DNA of 24,142 bases from J038 sp034437535 (GTDB taxonomy: Bacteria; Chloroflexota; Anaerolineae; Aggregatilineales; Phototrophicaceae). The notes below the pieces were generated by a model. The model had not been told where the DNA came from. It was given only the letters and a program-made list of their open reading frames with translations, and made no database searches. A program made the translations under genes and the position numbers. The DNA lies in contig DAOTTZ010000194.1 of assembly GCA_034437535.1 (NCBI GenBank), forward strand, positions 1-24,142. Direction: 5' to 3'. Shown here piece by piece: positions 15,656 through 22,957 of this stretch (within the stretch, counting starts at the first letter, position 1; the number at the start of each line of letters is the position of its first letter).

Positions 15656-16705
15656 GTGTCCAATTATCATGATGAGTACGACTCGATAACTTACGAAGAA
15701 GATGACCAGGAGACCGAATTACTCGAAGAAGATGGATTCGGCTGGGATGATGTGGAGACCGACGAGGACGAAGACGAGGAAGAGGCCTACGGCTTGCAAG
15801 ATATGTCTTCCAACGATACCGTCGGCCTGTACCTCAAAGAGATGGCCCGTGTGCCACTCCTCAGCACTGATGAAGAGGTGATGTTGGCAATGCGGCTGGA
15901 AGCAGGCAACGAGGCCGAAGCGAAGCTCGACGCCGACCCGGCCAGCCCGCAGGCCACCGAATGGCGCATGCTCATCCAGGATGGCATCAATGCGCGGGAG
16001 CATCTCATCGAAGCCAATACCCGCTTAGTCGTCTCCATCGCCAAGAAGTACATGAATCGCGGGGTGCCGTTTCTGGATCTCATCCAGGAGGGCAACCTGG
16101 GCTTGATGAAAGCCGTCGAGAAGTTTGATTATCGCCGGGGGTATCGCTTTAGCACTTATGCGACCTGGTGGATCCGCCAGACGATCACTCGCGCCATCGC
16201 AGACCAGGGCCGCACCATCCGCGTGCCGGTTCATATGAGCGACCGCATCCGCAAGTTATATCGTGTCGTGCAAGAGCTAGAGCAGAAGAACGGCGAAAAA
16301 CCCGCGCTGGAAGAAATCGCCCAGGCGATGGACCTGGAACCGCGTAAGGTGCAGTGGATGCTTCGTGTCTCCTGGCAACCGCTCAGCCTGGAGCATCCAG
16401 TCGGGGAAGACGAAGACAGCGAATTGGGTAATTTCATCGAGAACGAGAACGCGCCCACGCCGTCACAGAGCACGTTCGGCAATCTGCTTCAGGAGAAGAT
16501 CGAAGAATTGCTGACCACGCTCACCCCGCGTGAAGCCCGCATCCTGCGCTTGCGCTTCGGCCTGCAAAACGGGCGGAGTTATACGCTGGAAGAAGTCGGC
16601 CAGAAGTTCGGCCTGACGCGCGAACGCATCCGCCAGATCGAAGGCCGCGCTTTGCGCCGCTTACGTCATCCGCGCCGGAGCCGCCAACTGCGCGATTATC
16701 TCTAA
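15656..16705 (+). CDS. sigA: Primary-type RNA polymerase sigma factor (RpoD/SigA family)
   Basis: A 349-residue sigma-70 with a GTG start at 15656 and AGGGAG nine bases before it. The first 50 residues are highly acidic and replace a normal region 1.1. Region 1.2 is DTVGLYLKEMARVPLLS (54-70). Regions 2.1-2.4 run from about 116 to 193 and include RLVVSIAKKYMNRG, DLIQEGNLGLMKAVEKFDY and RFSTYATWWIRQTITRAI. Region 3 follows to about 250. Region 4.2 has the helix-turn-helix YTLEEVGQKFGLTRERIRQI (309-328), and the end RHPRRSRQLRDYL matches primary sigmas. All core- and promoter-binding parts are present. It could be the housekeeping factor or a close group 2 paralogue. It is downstream of yceD in the same transcript and is followed by a strong terminator. 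Confidence 0.93.
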   Translation: MSNYHDEYDSITYEEDDQETELLEEDGFGWDDVETDEDEDEEEAYGLQDMSSNDTVGLYLKEMARVPLLSTDEEVMLAMRLEAGNEAEAKLDADPASPQATEWRMLIQDGINAREHLIEANTRLVVSIAKKYMNRGVPFLDLIQEGNLGLMKAVEKFDYRRGYRFSTYATWWIRQTITRAIADQGRTIRVPVHMSDRIRKLYRVVQELEQKNGEKPALEEIAQAMDLEPRKVQWMLRVSWQPLSLEHPVGEDEDSELGNFIENENAPTPSQSTFGNLLQEKIEELLTTLTPREARILRLRFGLQNGRSYTLEEVGQKFGLTRERIRQIEGRALRRLRHPRRSRQLRDYL

Positions 16706-16739
16706 ATTAAATTACACTTTTTCCAAGTCATTCTTATCG

Positions 16740-16767
16740 CGGTCAGGGATCATCCCCTGGCCGTTTT
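16740..16767 (+). terminator. Intrinsic terminator after sigA
   Basis: CGGTCAGGG and CCCTGGCCG form nine pairs (one G-T) around a six-base loop, followed by TTTT. It lies 35 bases after the sigA stop and just before the end of the convergent membrane-protein gene. Confidence 0.8.
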
Positions 16768-16770
16768 CAA

Positions 16771-17118
16771 TTACCCCCGCAACCAGAACACCAGGCCGAG
16801 GCCCACCGCCCAAACGCCATACCCCGCCGCGATAGTCGGCACCAGGCCGTAACCACTCCGCGCCATCTGCCACGCCACCAGCATAAATGCAATCGTCGGG
16901 ATGATGTTGACAAATAACGCCGCGCTGAACTCCGCCAGGGCGGCTTGCTCGTCCTCCGCCCCGGCGTAGACGATCCACATGCCCAATGGGATATTGATCG
17001 GCATCACAGCGACGATGGCGGCAAAGGTCTTGCTGTATTGGCGCAAGATAGCGATGGCGATAATGATGAGAATCGAGACGATTACCGGCAGGGTCCGTTG
17101 CCAGTCGATGGTGATCAC
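16771..17118 (-). CDS. Small four-helix membrane protein coupled to a histidine kinase
   Basis: A 115-residue, very hydrophobic protein with about four membrane helices (near 9-25, 32-51, 62-85 and 92-113). A notable loop has FAAIVAVMPINIPLGMWIVY, with a Pro-Ile-Asn-Ile-Pro motif between helices, and a short acidic segment GAEDEQAALAEF follows. The pattern recalls small DUF3147/GlpM-like proteins, but I am not certain. The start is GTG at 17118. It overlaps the kinase stop as GTGA, so it is almost surely translated by coupling with the kinase. No catalytic residues are apparent. Confidence 0.75.
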   Translation of the reverse strand: MITIDWQRTLPVIVSILIIIAIAILRQYSKTFAAIVAVMPINIPLGMWIVYAGAEDEQAALAEFSAALFVNIIPTIAFMLVAWQMARSGYGLVPTIAAGYGVWAVGLGLVFWLRG

Positions 17119-18389
17119 AGTGGTAACACCAGCCGGAAATCGGATCCTTTACCCGGTGTACTTTCCACGCGGATTTGCCCGCCGTGTAACACCGCGATCT
17201 CCTGCGCGATGGCGAGACCCAGGCCGGTGCCCATCTGGCGCATACGCTTTGTGCCAGCCTGCTTATACTGCTGGAAGATGTCGGCCAGTTCTTCCTCACT
17301 GATGCCGACCCCGGTATCCGCCACGCCGACCGCGACCCCGCCTTCGACGCGGTGGGCGTAAAGCGTGACGTGGCCGCTTTCGGTGAACTTATGCGCGTTG
17401 GTCACCAGGTTGATGATGACCTGCTGGATGCGCGTCGGGTCGATGTCGAGTGTGGGCAGGTCGTCGGCCAGGTCTTTACGAAATGAGACTGACCGCTTCC
17501 AGGGGAAGATGGTGCCTACTTCGTACACTTGCTTCAGGAACGGCCCCAACGCGGTCGGCTCCGGGTAGACGGTGAGCTTGCCCATTTCGAGCTTGGTCAG
17601 GTCGAAGATGTCATCGGTCAGCCGCACGATGTGGTTCAGCGTGTTGATGCTGGTCTCGATCCATTGGCGCAGTTCGCCTTCTATCTCACCGAAGGCTCCT
17701 TCCAGCATCAGGGCTTGCGCGTTGAGTACCGTCGAAAGCGGTGAGCGAATGTCATGCACGATGGTGCTGAGAAAATTCGTCCGTACCCGGTTGAACTCCA
17801 CCGCTTCATCCCAGTTCCCTTGCAGATGATCCAGCGCGGATTGAAGTTCGGCGGTGCGGGCCGCCACGCGGGCCTCTAACTCATCGTTTAGCATGGCGTT
17901 CTCGATGGCGACGGCGGCTTGCCCGGCGAAGAACTTCAACACTTTGAGGTCTTCCATCGTGAACACGTCTTCTTCCGAGCGATTTTCTACATAGATCGCC
18001 CCCAATGACTGCTCGCGTGAGACCAACGGCACCGCCATCACCGAGCGCAGGCGGAGCGCGGCCACACTCTCGGCATCTTGATAATCGTCTTCTTCGATGG
18101 CATTCGCCAGGATCACGTCTTCACGGTTGAACACGACTTTCGCCAGAATGCTCTGGCTGATCTGCTGGATGGGTTGATCGACTTCCCCGCCATCCCGCCG
18201 GAGCCTGACGCGAAATTCCAGGTTATTTGCCTCATCGGTCAGGATGAGATACCCCATTTCCGCATCGACCAATTCAATCGCGATGGACATTGCATAGTTC
18301 AACAACGGGTCGAGTTCGCGGGTTTCGGCCATTTCACGGCTGATGTCTAGCAATTTTTCCAGCATTTCTGGTCGTAATGTTGTGGGCAT
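17115..18389 (-). CDS. GAF domain sensor histidine kinase (cytosolic)
   Basis: A 424-residue kinase with no membrane helix or signal peptide. A GAF domain covers about residues 20-165 (AIELVDAEMGYLIL, RSVMAVPLVSREQSLGAIYVENR). A coiled-coil linker (about 165-200, ending in the VAARTAELQSALDHLQ heptads) leads to the dimerisation and phosphoacceptor helix STIVHDIRSPLS (His212). The ATP domain has the N box NLVTNAHKF (327-335), G1 DTGVGIS (358-364) and GTGLGLAIA (387-395). All catalytic motifs are intact. The signal sensed by the GAF domain is unknown. No response regulator is adjacent, so it is an orphan here. A weak GAGAG site precedes the ATG. The next gene downstream, a membrane protein, overlaps its stop by four bases. 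Confidence 0.93.
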   Translation of the reverse strand: MPTTLRPEMLEKLLDISREMAETRELDPLLNYAMSIAIELVDAEMGYLILTDEANNLEFRVRLRRDGGEVDQPIQQISQSILAKVVFNREDVILANAIEEDDYQDAESVAALRLRSVMAVPLVSREQSLGAIYVENRSEEDVFTMEDLKVLKFFAGQAAVAIENAMLNDELEARVAARTAELQSALDHLQGNWDEAVEFNRVRTNFLSTIVHDIRSPLSTVLNAQALMLEGAFGEIEGELRQWIETSINTLNHIVRLTDDIFDLTKLEMGKLTVYPEPTALGPFLKQVYEVGTIFPWKRSVSFRKDLADDLPTLDIDPTRIQQVIINLVTNAHKFTESGHVTLYAHRVEGGVAVGVADTGVGISEEELADIFQQYKQAGTKRMRQMGTGLGLAIAQEIAVLHGGQIRVESTPGKGSDFRLVLPL

Positions 18390-18449
18390 AGTCTCTCGCT
18401 TTTCTCGGCTTGGTTGGTTGCCTCTATTTTACACTGTTGTCTGGAATCC

Positions 18450-18483
18450 AAAAAAGCCACAGCCCGTTTGGGGTCGTGGCTTT
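18450..18483 (-). terminator. Intrinsic terminator after the ABC permease genes
   Basis: On the minus strand AAAGCCAC pairs with GTGGCTTT around an inner ACCC/GGGC(T) helix, followed by a T run into TTTTTTGG. It lies between the OppC-type gene and the histidine kinase. It closes the transporter operon and shows that no ATPase gene follows. Confidence 0.88.
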
Positions 18484-18509
18484 CTGTTGGTAATCCGGTC
18501 GATCATTGC

Positions 18510-19502
18510 TCATTCAATGGCGCGGGGATCCAGCGCATCGCGCAGGCCGTCGCCGATGAAGTTGATCGCCAGCACCGTGCCGACGATGAACAGGCCGGGG
18601 ATCATCCATAACCACCACAACGTTTCAATCTGCCCGCGTGCCTCGTTGATAATGTTGCCCCAGGTCGCGGTGGGCTGTTGTACGCCAAAGCCTAAAAAGC
18701 TCAGGTAGGCTTCGGTGATGATCGCCGTGCCGACGCCCAACGTCGCCGCGACCACAATCGGCGCGACCACATTCGGCAAAAGATGCCGCACCAGGATCGC
18801 CATGTTGCGAACACCAATCGCCCGCGCCGCCAGCACGAATTCTTGCTCTTTGATCGAAAGCACCTGGCTCCGCACGATGCGCGAAAGCGGCATCCAGCTA
18901 AACAACCCGATGAGAATGACAATATAGATCACCGTTCGGCTGAGTTCTCGCCCAAAGATTTCGATGGTCGTTGTATCTTTCGCAAAGACCGACGATAACA
19001 CCAACAGCAAGATCAACTGCGGGATCGAGAGAAACATCTCCGTGATTCGGCTCAGGATACCATCCACCCACCCGCCGAAGAAACCACTCATCAGGCCCAC
19101 CGTCGTGCCGATTGTGATCGAGATCAACACGGCTGTCACACCGATGGCGATTGAAATCTGCCCGCCGTAGATCACCCGCACCAGCACATTGCGCCCCTTC
19201 TGGTCGGTGCCGAAGGGTGCTGTAATCAGGTCATCGGTGCCGATGCGCTCGCGGCTGATTTCGGCACCAGGCGGTTGCTCGCGGAATTGGCCCATCAGCC
19301 GGGTGATGTTGCCGGTCTCTTCGCTGTAGACGAAGGCTCCACCGACCACGAACAGGATAATGGCGGTGAGCAACAACGTGCCGAAGACTGCCATCCGGTG
19401 CCGTAAATACCGGCGGAGGGCGATACGTAAGATTGACCGCTTCTCTAACTGGTTTTCCAGGCTGACGATACCGTCATCAGGTCTCAGGGTTTCAACTGAC
19501 AT
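18510..19502 (-). CDS. ABC transporter permease, OppC/DppC type
   Basis: A 330-residue inner-membrane permease. An N-terminal cytosolic stretch (1-35) ends in the OppC_N-type segment RYLRHRMAVFGTLLLTAIIL, then an outer loop of about 60 residues and five more helices. The cytoplasmic EAA loop that contacts the ATPase reads EFVLAARAIGVRNMAILVRHLLPN. The end TVLAINFIGDGLRDALDPR is typical of DppC. AGGA lies six to seven bases before the ATG. It follows the OppB-type gene by 15 bases and is the last gene of the operon. With its partner it forms the channel of a peptide/nickel-family (PepT) importer, but no nucleotide-binding subunit is encoded here. Confidence 0.95.
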   Translation of the reverse strand: MSVETLRPDDGIVSLENQLEKRSILRIALRRYLRHRMAVFGTLLLTAIILFVVGGAFVYSEETGNITRLMGQFREQPPGAEISRERIGTDDLITAPFGTDQKGRNVLVRVIYGGQISIAIGVTAVLISITIGTTVGLMSGFFGGWVDGILSRITEMFLSIPQLILLLVLSSVFAKDTTTIEIFGRELSRTVIYIVILIGLFSWMPLSRIVRSQVLSIKEQEFVLAARAIGVRNMAILVRHLLPNVVAPIVVAATLGVGTAIITEAYLSFLGFGVQQPTATWGNIINEARGQIETLWWLWMIPGLFIVGTVLAINFIGDGLRDALDPRAIE

Positions 19503-19517
19503 CGTACTTCCTCTTCC

Positions 19518-20552
19518 CTATGTATACCGGACTCGTGGGTCAACCCAGGCGTAGATGATGTCTGCTATCAATTGCATGGTGACCACCGTCACCGCCACAA
19601 ACAGCACAAAGGCCAGAATCACAGGCGGGTCGAGATTTTCCAGGCTGTCGATGAACAGCTTGCCCATCCCCGGCCAGGAGAAAATGGTCTCCGTCACGAC
19701 TGCGCCGCTGAGGAAGATCGGAATATCCAGCGCGACGAGTGTAATCAGCGGGAATGACGCATTTTTGAACGCATGGAGCATCACCACACGCGGTCGCTTC
19801 AACCCTTTAGCGCGGGCGGTGCGGATGTAATCGGAGTTGAGGGCTTCTAACATGCTGGCCCGGATGAAGCGTGAATACGCCGCGATCTGAATCGCCGCCA
19901 GGCTGAAGGTCGGCAAGATCAAGCGGCGGATGGTCTCCCCGAAGGAGGAGTCGCCGGTACGCCAGTCGGATGTGCCGCCAGTCGGTAAGAACGGCAAGCC
20001 CCATTCTTTGAACTTGACCGCGAAGATATACACACTTAACAACGCGATCAGGAAGATCGGCATTGAAAATGTGACAAATGAAATCGTCGTGATGATGTTA
20101 TCCAGGAAGGAATAAGGTCGTAAGGCCGCGATCATGCCGATGAGAACCCCCATGACGATGGTCACCGTCAAGGCGGAGGCCCCCAGCAACAACGTATTGG
20201 GCAAAGCCCGCTGGATTACCTCTGTCACGGGTTCGTTACTCCGCAACGAATCGCCGAAATCCCCGCGCAACATCCCCAGCCGGCGGCCTGGTGTGTCGGG
20301 TTCGCCGTCAAAGTTGAGATCGCGCTCGTACCAGGTATCGCCCAGATACCAGTGAACGAACTGTACGGGAATCGGATCATCCAACCCGGCGGCCCGTCGT
20401 TGGAGTGCGATGTCTTCCGCACTGACGCCAGCTTCCAGCACCCGCGAAGCGAACGGATCCCCCGCGAATTTCATCAACATGAAGATAAATATACTGATTA
20501 AAAATAAAAGTGGTATCGCTTGTAACACCCGGCGGATGAGATACTGAGTCAT
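19518..20552 (-). CDS. ABC transporter permease, OppB/DppB type, with calcium-loop-like insert
   Basis: A 344-residue permease: N-terminal MTQYLIRRVLQAIPLLFLIS with the first helix, a long outer loop (about 30-115), then five helices and the EAA loop YIRTARAKGLKRPRVVMLHAF before the final helices and the end IIYAWVDPRVRY. The outer loop contains DLNFDGEPD (78-86), which has the D-x-N-x-D-G-x-x-D spacing of EF-hand/dockerin calcium loops, just before the RLGMLRGDFGDSL segment common to the family. I have a general impression that Chloroflexota OppB proteins carry similar Asp-rich inserts. AGGA lies nine bases before the ATG. It forms an operon with the binding protein upstream and the OppC-type permease downstream. 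Confidence 0.95.
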   Translation of the reverse strand: MTQYLIRRVLQAIPLLFLISIFIFMLMKFAGDPFASRVLEAGVSAEDIALQRRAAGLDDPIPVQFVHWYLGDTWYERDLNFDGEPDTPGRRLGMLRGDFGDSLRSNEPVTEVIQRALPNTLLLGASALTVTIVMGVLIGMIAALRPYSFLDNIITTISFVTFSMPIFLIALLSVYIFAVKFKEWGLPFLPTGGTSDWRTGDSSFGETIRRLILPTFSLAAIQIAAYSRFIRASMLEALNSDYIRTARAKGLKRPRVVMLHAFKNASFPLITLVALDIPIFLSGAVVTETIFSWPGMGKLFIDSLENLDPPVILAFVLFVAVTVVTMQLIADIIYAWVDPRVRYT

Positions 20553-20591
20553 GACTTGTATTCCTGAGACACACGGTGATGGGTTGTTAAA

Positions 20592-20620
20592 GGGGGCATG
20601 AGATTGATCCCCATGCCCCC
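20592..20620 (-). terminator. Intercistronic stem-loop after the solute-binding protein gene
   Basis: A perfect nine-pair stem, GGGGGCATG with CATGCCCCC, around an 11-base loop. The run after it on the minus strand is only TTTAA. It is placed 26 bases after the binding-protein stop and 40 before the permease start. Such structures often protect the upstream mRNA or act as leaky terminators, so the binding protein is made in excess over the permeases. Confidence 0.6.
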
Positions 20621-20645
20621 GAAGAGTTACGGATAGTTGTTTAAC

Positions 20646-22376
20646 CTAGCTGGCTTGATCCCAGTTTTCGATCTGGTTAAACCAGTTACTTTCCAGGCTA
20701 CCGGCGAACAGCTCAACACTGGCGCGATCCATCACGCTGGTGTTGACTGCGAACCAGGTGGAACGCAGGCGCAGGCCATGCCAGAAGTAACCTTCGAAGT
20801 GCAGGCGCACGGCTTCCGCAGTCAGTTCGTCACGCTCCGCACCCGGCAGGGTGGTGGAGATCAGCGCGTCAACTTCATCGTAACGCGGGTTGCAGAACTG
20901 CCAGGGGTTAAAGCCATCCGGATTGTCGTCAGACGGGATGCCGTCACACTTGTAGTCATCGAAGCTGGTCGGGGTGAGTGCGTTGGCACTGTTGGCGAAG
21001 ATCGCCAGATCCCACTCATAGTTGGTCAGCGTACCCTGGTCGCTATAGGTGGCGAACAGGCGCGTGGCCGGGATGATCTGAATATCCACACCGATACCGA
21101 CCTGAGCCAGGAAGTCCTGGATGAACACCTGATAGTTGTTCCGCAGTTCGTTTTCGGTCGTCACCAGGCGCAGGTTATCCAGCGTCACGCCATCCTTTTC
21201 GCGGATGCCGTCATCGTTGAGAACCCACCCGGCTTCGTCCAGCAGTTCACCGGCCAGGTCTGGGTCGTACTCCAGGAACGGCAGGTCATCGGGCCACAGG
21301 GCTTCTGGGTACCAGGAAGTCGGAACCGTGATGCCAGGGCCGACCAGTTCTTCGGCCAGCAGGCGACGGTCAATCGCATGGGCGATAGCTTGGCGCACGA
21401 GCGGATCTTGCAGAGCGTCGCCGCCAGTTTCCGGGCTATTGCCGATTTCGCCGGAGCGAATCCACAGCGCGTCGGTATACACACCCGGCACCGCGAAGGT
21501 CTCTACATCTTCGATGGCTTCGTAATCTGGTTGCAGGTTGTCGCTCCAGCCGAACGCCATGTCAATTTCACCAACTTCCAGCGCATTTTGCATCTGGGTG
21601 CTATCGGTGATGAACGGCGCGACGATGCGATCCCAGGCGGCTTCTTCGCCGTCCCAGTTCGGGTTCTTGACGAAGGTAATGCTGGAACCAATATCCCAGG
21701 ATTCCACCATGTACGGGCCATAGCCGACGCTCACTGCGCCTTCCAGGCCTTCCACGCCGCCACCGGTGAAGTAATCGCTATCTTCCAGGATGCCACCGTC
21801 TTCGATCATCGGGCCGAAGACATGCCCCGGGTAACGGCACTCTGGCCGCTCGCTACCACCGATGTAATCCGGGTAGGTGCCATTGTAGGTGATGGTGAAG
21901 GTCAGCGGATCTTCTTCGTCGATCTCAAAGCTCTGAGCCAGATCGGGGTAAGCGTCACGGCTGACGTTGGTCGAGGTGCTGGTATCCGTGCGGATGGTGT
22001 GCCACACTTCGCAATCCGCGGCGGTGATGGGCGTGCCATCTGACCACAGCAGGCCCTCACGCAGGGTGACGGTTACGGCGGTGTCGCCGTCTTCAGTGGT
22101 GACGACGCGCCCGTTATCGATGGACGGCAGTTCGGTCACCATGACCGGATATGGGTTGCGGTCTACGTCGAATTCCCATAGGTCACGGGCGTACATGCTC
22201 TCCAGCAAGCCGCCGAAGGTCAGGGTGTTGAGCGGCCACAGGTTGGGCGGCTCTTGCTCCCAGCCGATGACCAGGGTGCTTTCTTCTTCCTGGGCGGTCA
22301 CGGCGACTGCGCCGAAGACCGTCAGGGCAATCGACAGCATCAAGCTGAGGATTGCGATACGTGTAAACTTCTTCAT
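20646..22376 (-). CDS. ABC transporter solute-binding protein, family 5 (peptide/nickel/opine type)
   Basis: A 576-residue exported protein. Signal peptide: MKKFTRIAILSLMLSIALTV with likely cleavage after VTA at residue 28. There is no lipobox Cys, so it is not an obvious lipoprotein. The SBP_bac_5 core is clear: LREGLLWSDGTPITAADCEV, GYGPYMVESWDIGSSITFVKNPNW, DPLVRQAIAHAIDRRLLAEEL, EYDPDLAGELLDEAGW and the final CNPRYDEVDALI. Ligand is not readable. Several cysteines occur in the mature protein (DCEVWH, PECRYP, DYKCDG, QFCNP), which is unusual and could give disulphides outside the cell. AGGAGG lies ten bases before the ATG. It is first in the transporter operon and is separated from the permeases by a strong stem-loop. 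Confidence 0.95.
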   Translation of the reverse strand: MKKFTRIAILSLMLSIALTVFGAVAVTAQEEESTLVIGWEQEPPNLWPLNTLTFGGLLESMYARDLWEFDVDRNPYPVMVTELPSIDNGRVVTTEDGDTAVTVTLREGLLWSDGTPITAADCEVWHTIRTDTSTSTNVSRDAYPDLAQSFEIDEEDPLTFTITYNGTYPDYIGGSERPECRYPGHVFGPMIEDGGILEDSDYFTGGGVEGLEGAVSVGYGPYMVESWDIGSSITFVKNPNWDGEEAAWDRIVAPFITDSTQMQNALEVGEIDMAFGWSDNLQPDYEAIEDVETFAVPGVYTDALWIRSGEIGNSPETGGDALQDPLVRQAIAHAIDRRLLAEELVGPGITVPTSWYPEALWPDDLPFLEYDPDLAGELLDEAGWVLNDDGIREKDGVTLDNLRLVTTENELRNNYQVFIQDFLAQVGIGVDIQIIPATRLFATYSDQGTLTNYEWDLAIFANSANALTPTSFDDYKCDGIPSDDNPDGFNPWQFCNPRYDEVDALISTTLPGAERDELTAEAVRLHFEGYFWHGLRLRSTWFAVNTSVMDRASVELFAGSLESNWFNQIENWDQAS

Positions 22377-22451
22377 TATGTTGGGTCCTCCTAGAAAGAA
22401 AAACAGTGTTTTCTACATGCTGACCTTAAATCCAGGTAAGCAACGCATGAT

Positions 22452-22480
22452 AATCTAACATATGAGACCGTAACATACAA
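22452..22480 (-). promoter_or_regulatory. Possible promoter of the transporter operon
   Basis: TTGTAT (22480-22475), 17 bases, then TAGATT (22457-22452) with TGT in front. Both boxes are imperfect. It would give a leader of about 70 bases. The rest of the 231-base gap (22377-22607) holds the terminator of the neighbouring gene and nothing else I can identify. Confidence 0.3.
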
Positions 22481-22552
22481 GTTCTTCGCATTGTTGAATA
22501 TGGGCGAAATTCTGACCGTTATCTTTGTTAATGTTACACATCATACCGGAAA

Positions 22553-22582
22553 ATAAAAAAGACACGCGCTGTTTGGCGTGCC
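22553..22582 (-). terminator. Intrinsic terminator of the small membrane protein gene
   Basis: On the minus strand GGCACGC pairs with GCGTGTC (one G-T pair) around a short loop, followed by TTTTTTATTTT. It isolates the upstream gene from the transporter operon. Confidence 0.8.
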
Positions 22583-22607
22583 TTTATGGGTAGATTCAAA
22601 GGACTGG

Positions 22608-22892
22608 TTAGGCAGTTTGTTCGTCGTTGGCGGTGGGGTCCGCCTCAGAAGTTGCTTCTGTCGTGTCCGACTCTTCGATGGCTTCGTCTTCCCAACTGAC
22701 GATCCAGATGCACGCCCCGGCCACCAGGACAGTCGCGACGATCAGCGCGATCCAATTTCCCGCTGTCAGGCCGACATCCCGTGCTTCGACCACCAACAGG
22801 GCGATCATGCCGAGTGATAACACCAACCAGGCCGCAAGCCTTGGGTGGGTGACGGCCCATTTAACCGGGGGGAGATTTTGTAAATTTTCCAT
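22608..22892 (-). CDS. Small two-helix membrane protein with acidic tail
   Basis: A 94-residue protein. A Pro-containing start (MENLQNLPPVKWAVTHPRL) leads to two helices (about 19-37 and 43-65: LAAWLVLSLGMIALLVV, WIALIVATVLVAGACIWIV). The last 28 residues are almost all Glu, Asp, Thr, Ala and Ser. The ATG at 22892, with GAGGG ten bases upstream, is preferred over the GTG at 22901, which would lie too close to that site. Function unknown. It resembles many short membrane proteins with no assigned role. Its own terminator follows, and the CoaE-GNAT gene lies 65 bases upstream on the same strand. Confidence 0.65.
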   Translation of the reverse strand: MENLQNLPPVKWAVTHPRLAAWLVLSLGMIALLVVEARDVGLTAGNWIALIVATVLVAGACIWIVSWEDEAIEESDTTEATSEADPTANDEQTA

Positions 22893-22926
22893 CAAATGCA
22901 CGCCCTCACTTCGTTTCGCTGGGCGT

Positions 22927-22955
22927 ATTGTAGCCCACGCTTCGCCCGATGACCA
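22927..22955 (-). promoter_or_regulatory. Possible promoter of the small membrane protein gene
   Basis: TGGTCA (22955-22950), 17 bases, then TACAAT (22932-22927), 35 bases before the start. It matches the consensus at four and five of six positions. Read-through from the CoaE gene is an alternative. Confidence 0.3.
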
Positions 22956-22957
22956 GC

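Noticed and set aside
16712..17299. 195-codon minus-strand frame overlapping the kinase end and the small membrane protein
   Set aside because: It would overlap both genes in another frame and has an Arg/Gly-rich composition. The GTGA-coupled hydrophobic frame is better supported.
20637..22043. 468-codon open frame on the plus strand opposite the binding-protein gene
   Set aside because: An antisense shadow of a GC-biased gene, with no recognisable domain and no ribosome-binding site. The minus-strand SBP_bac_5 protein is unambiguous.
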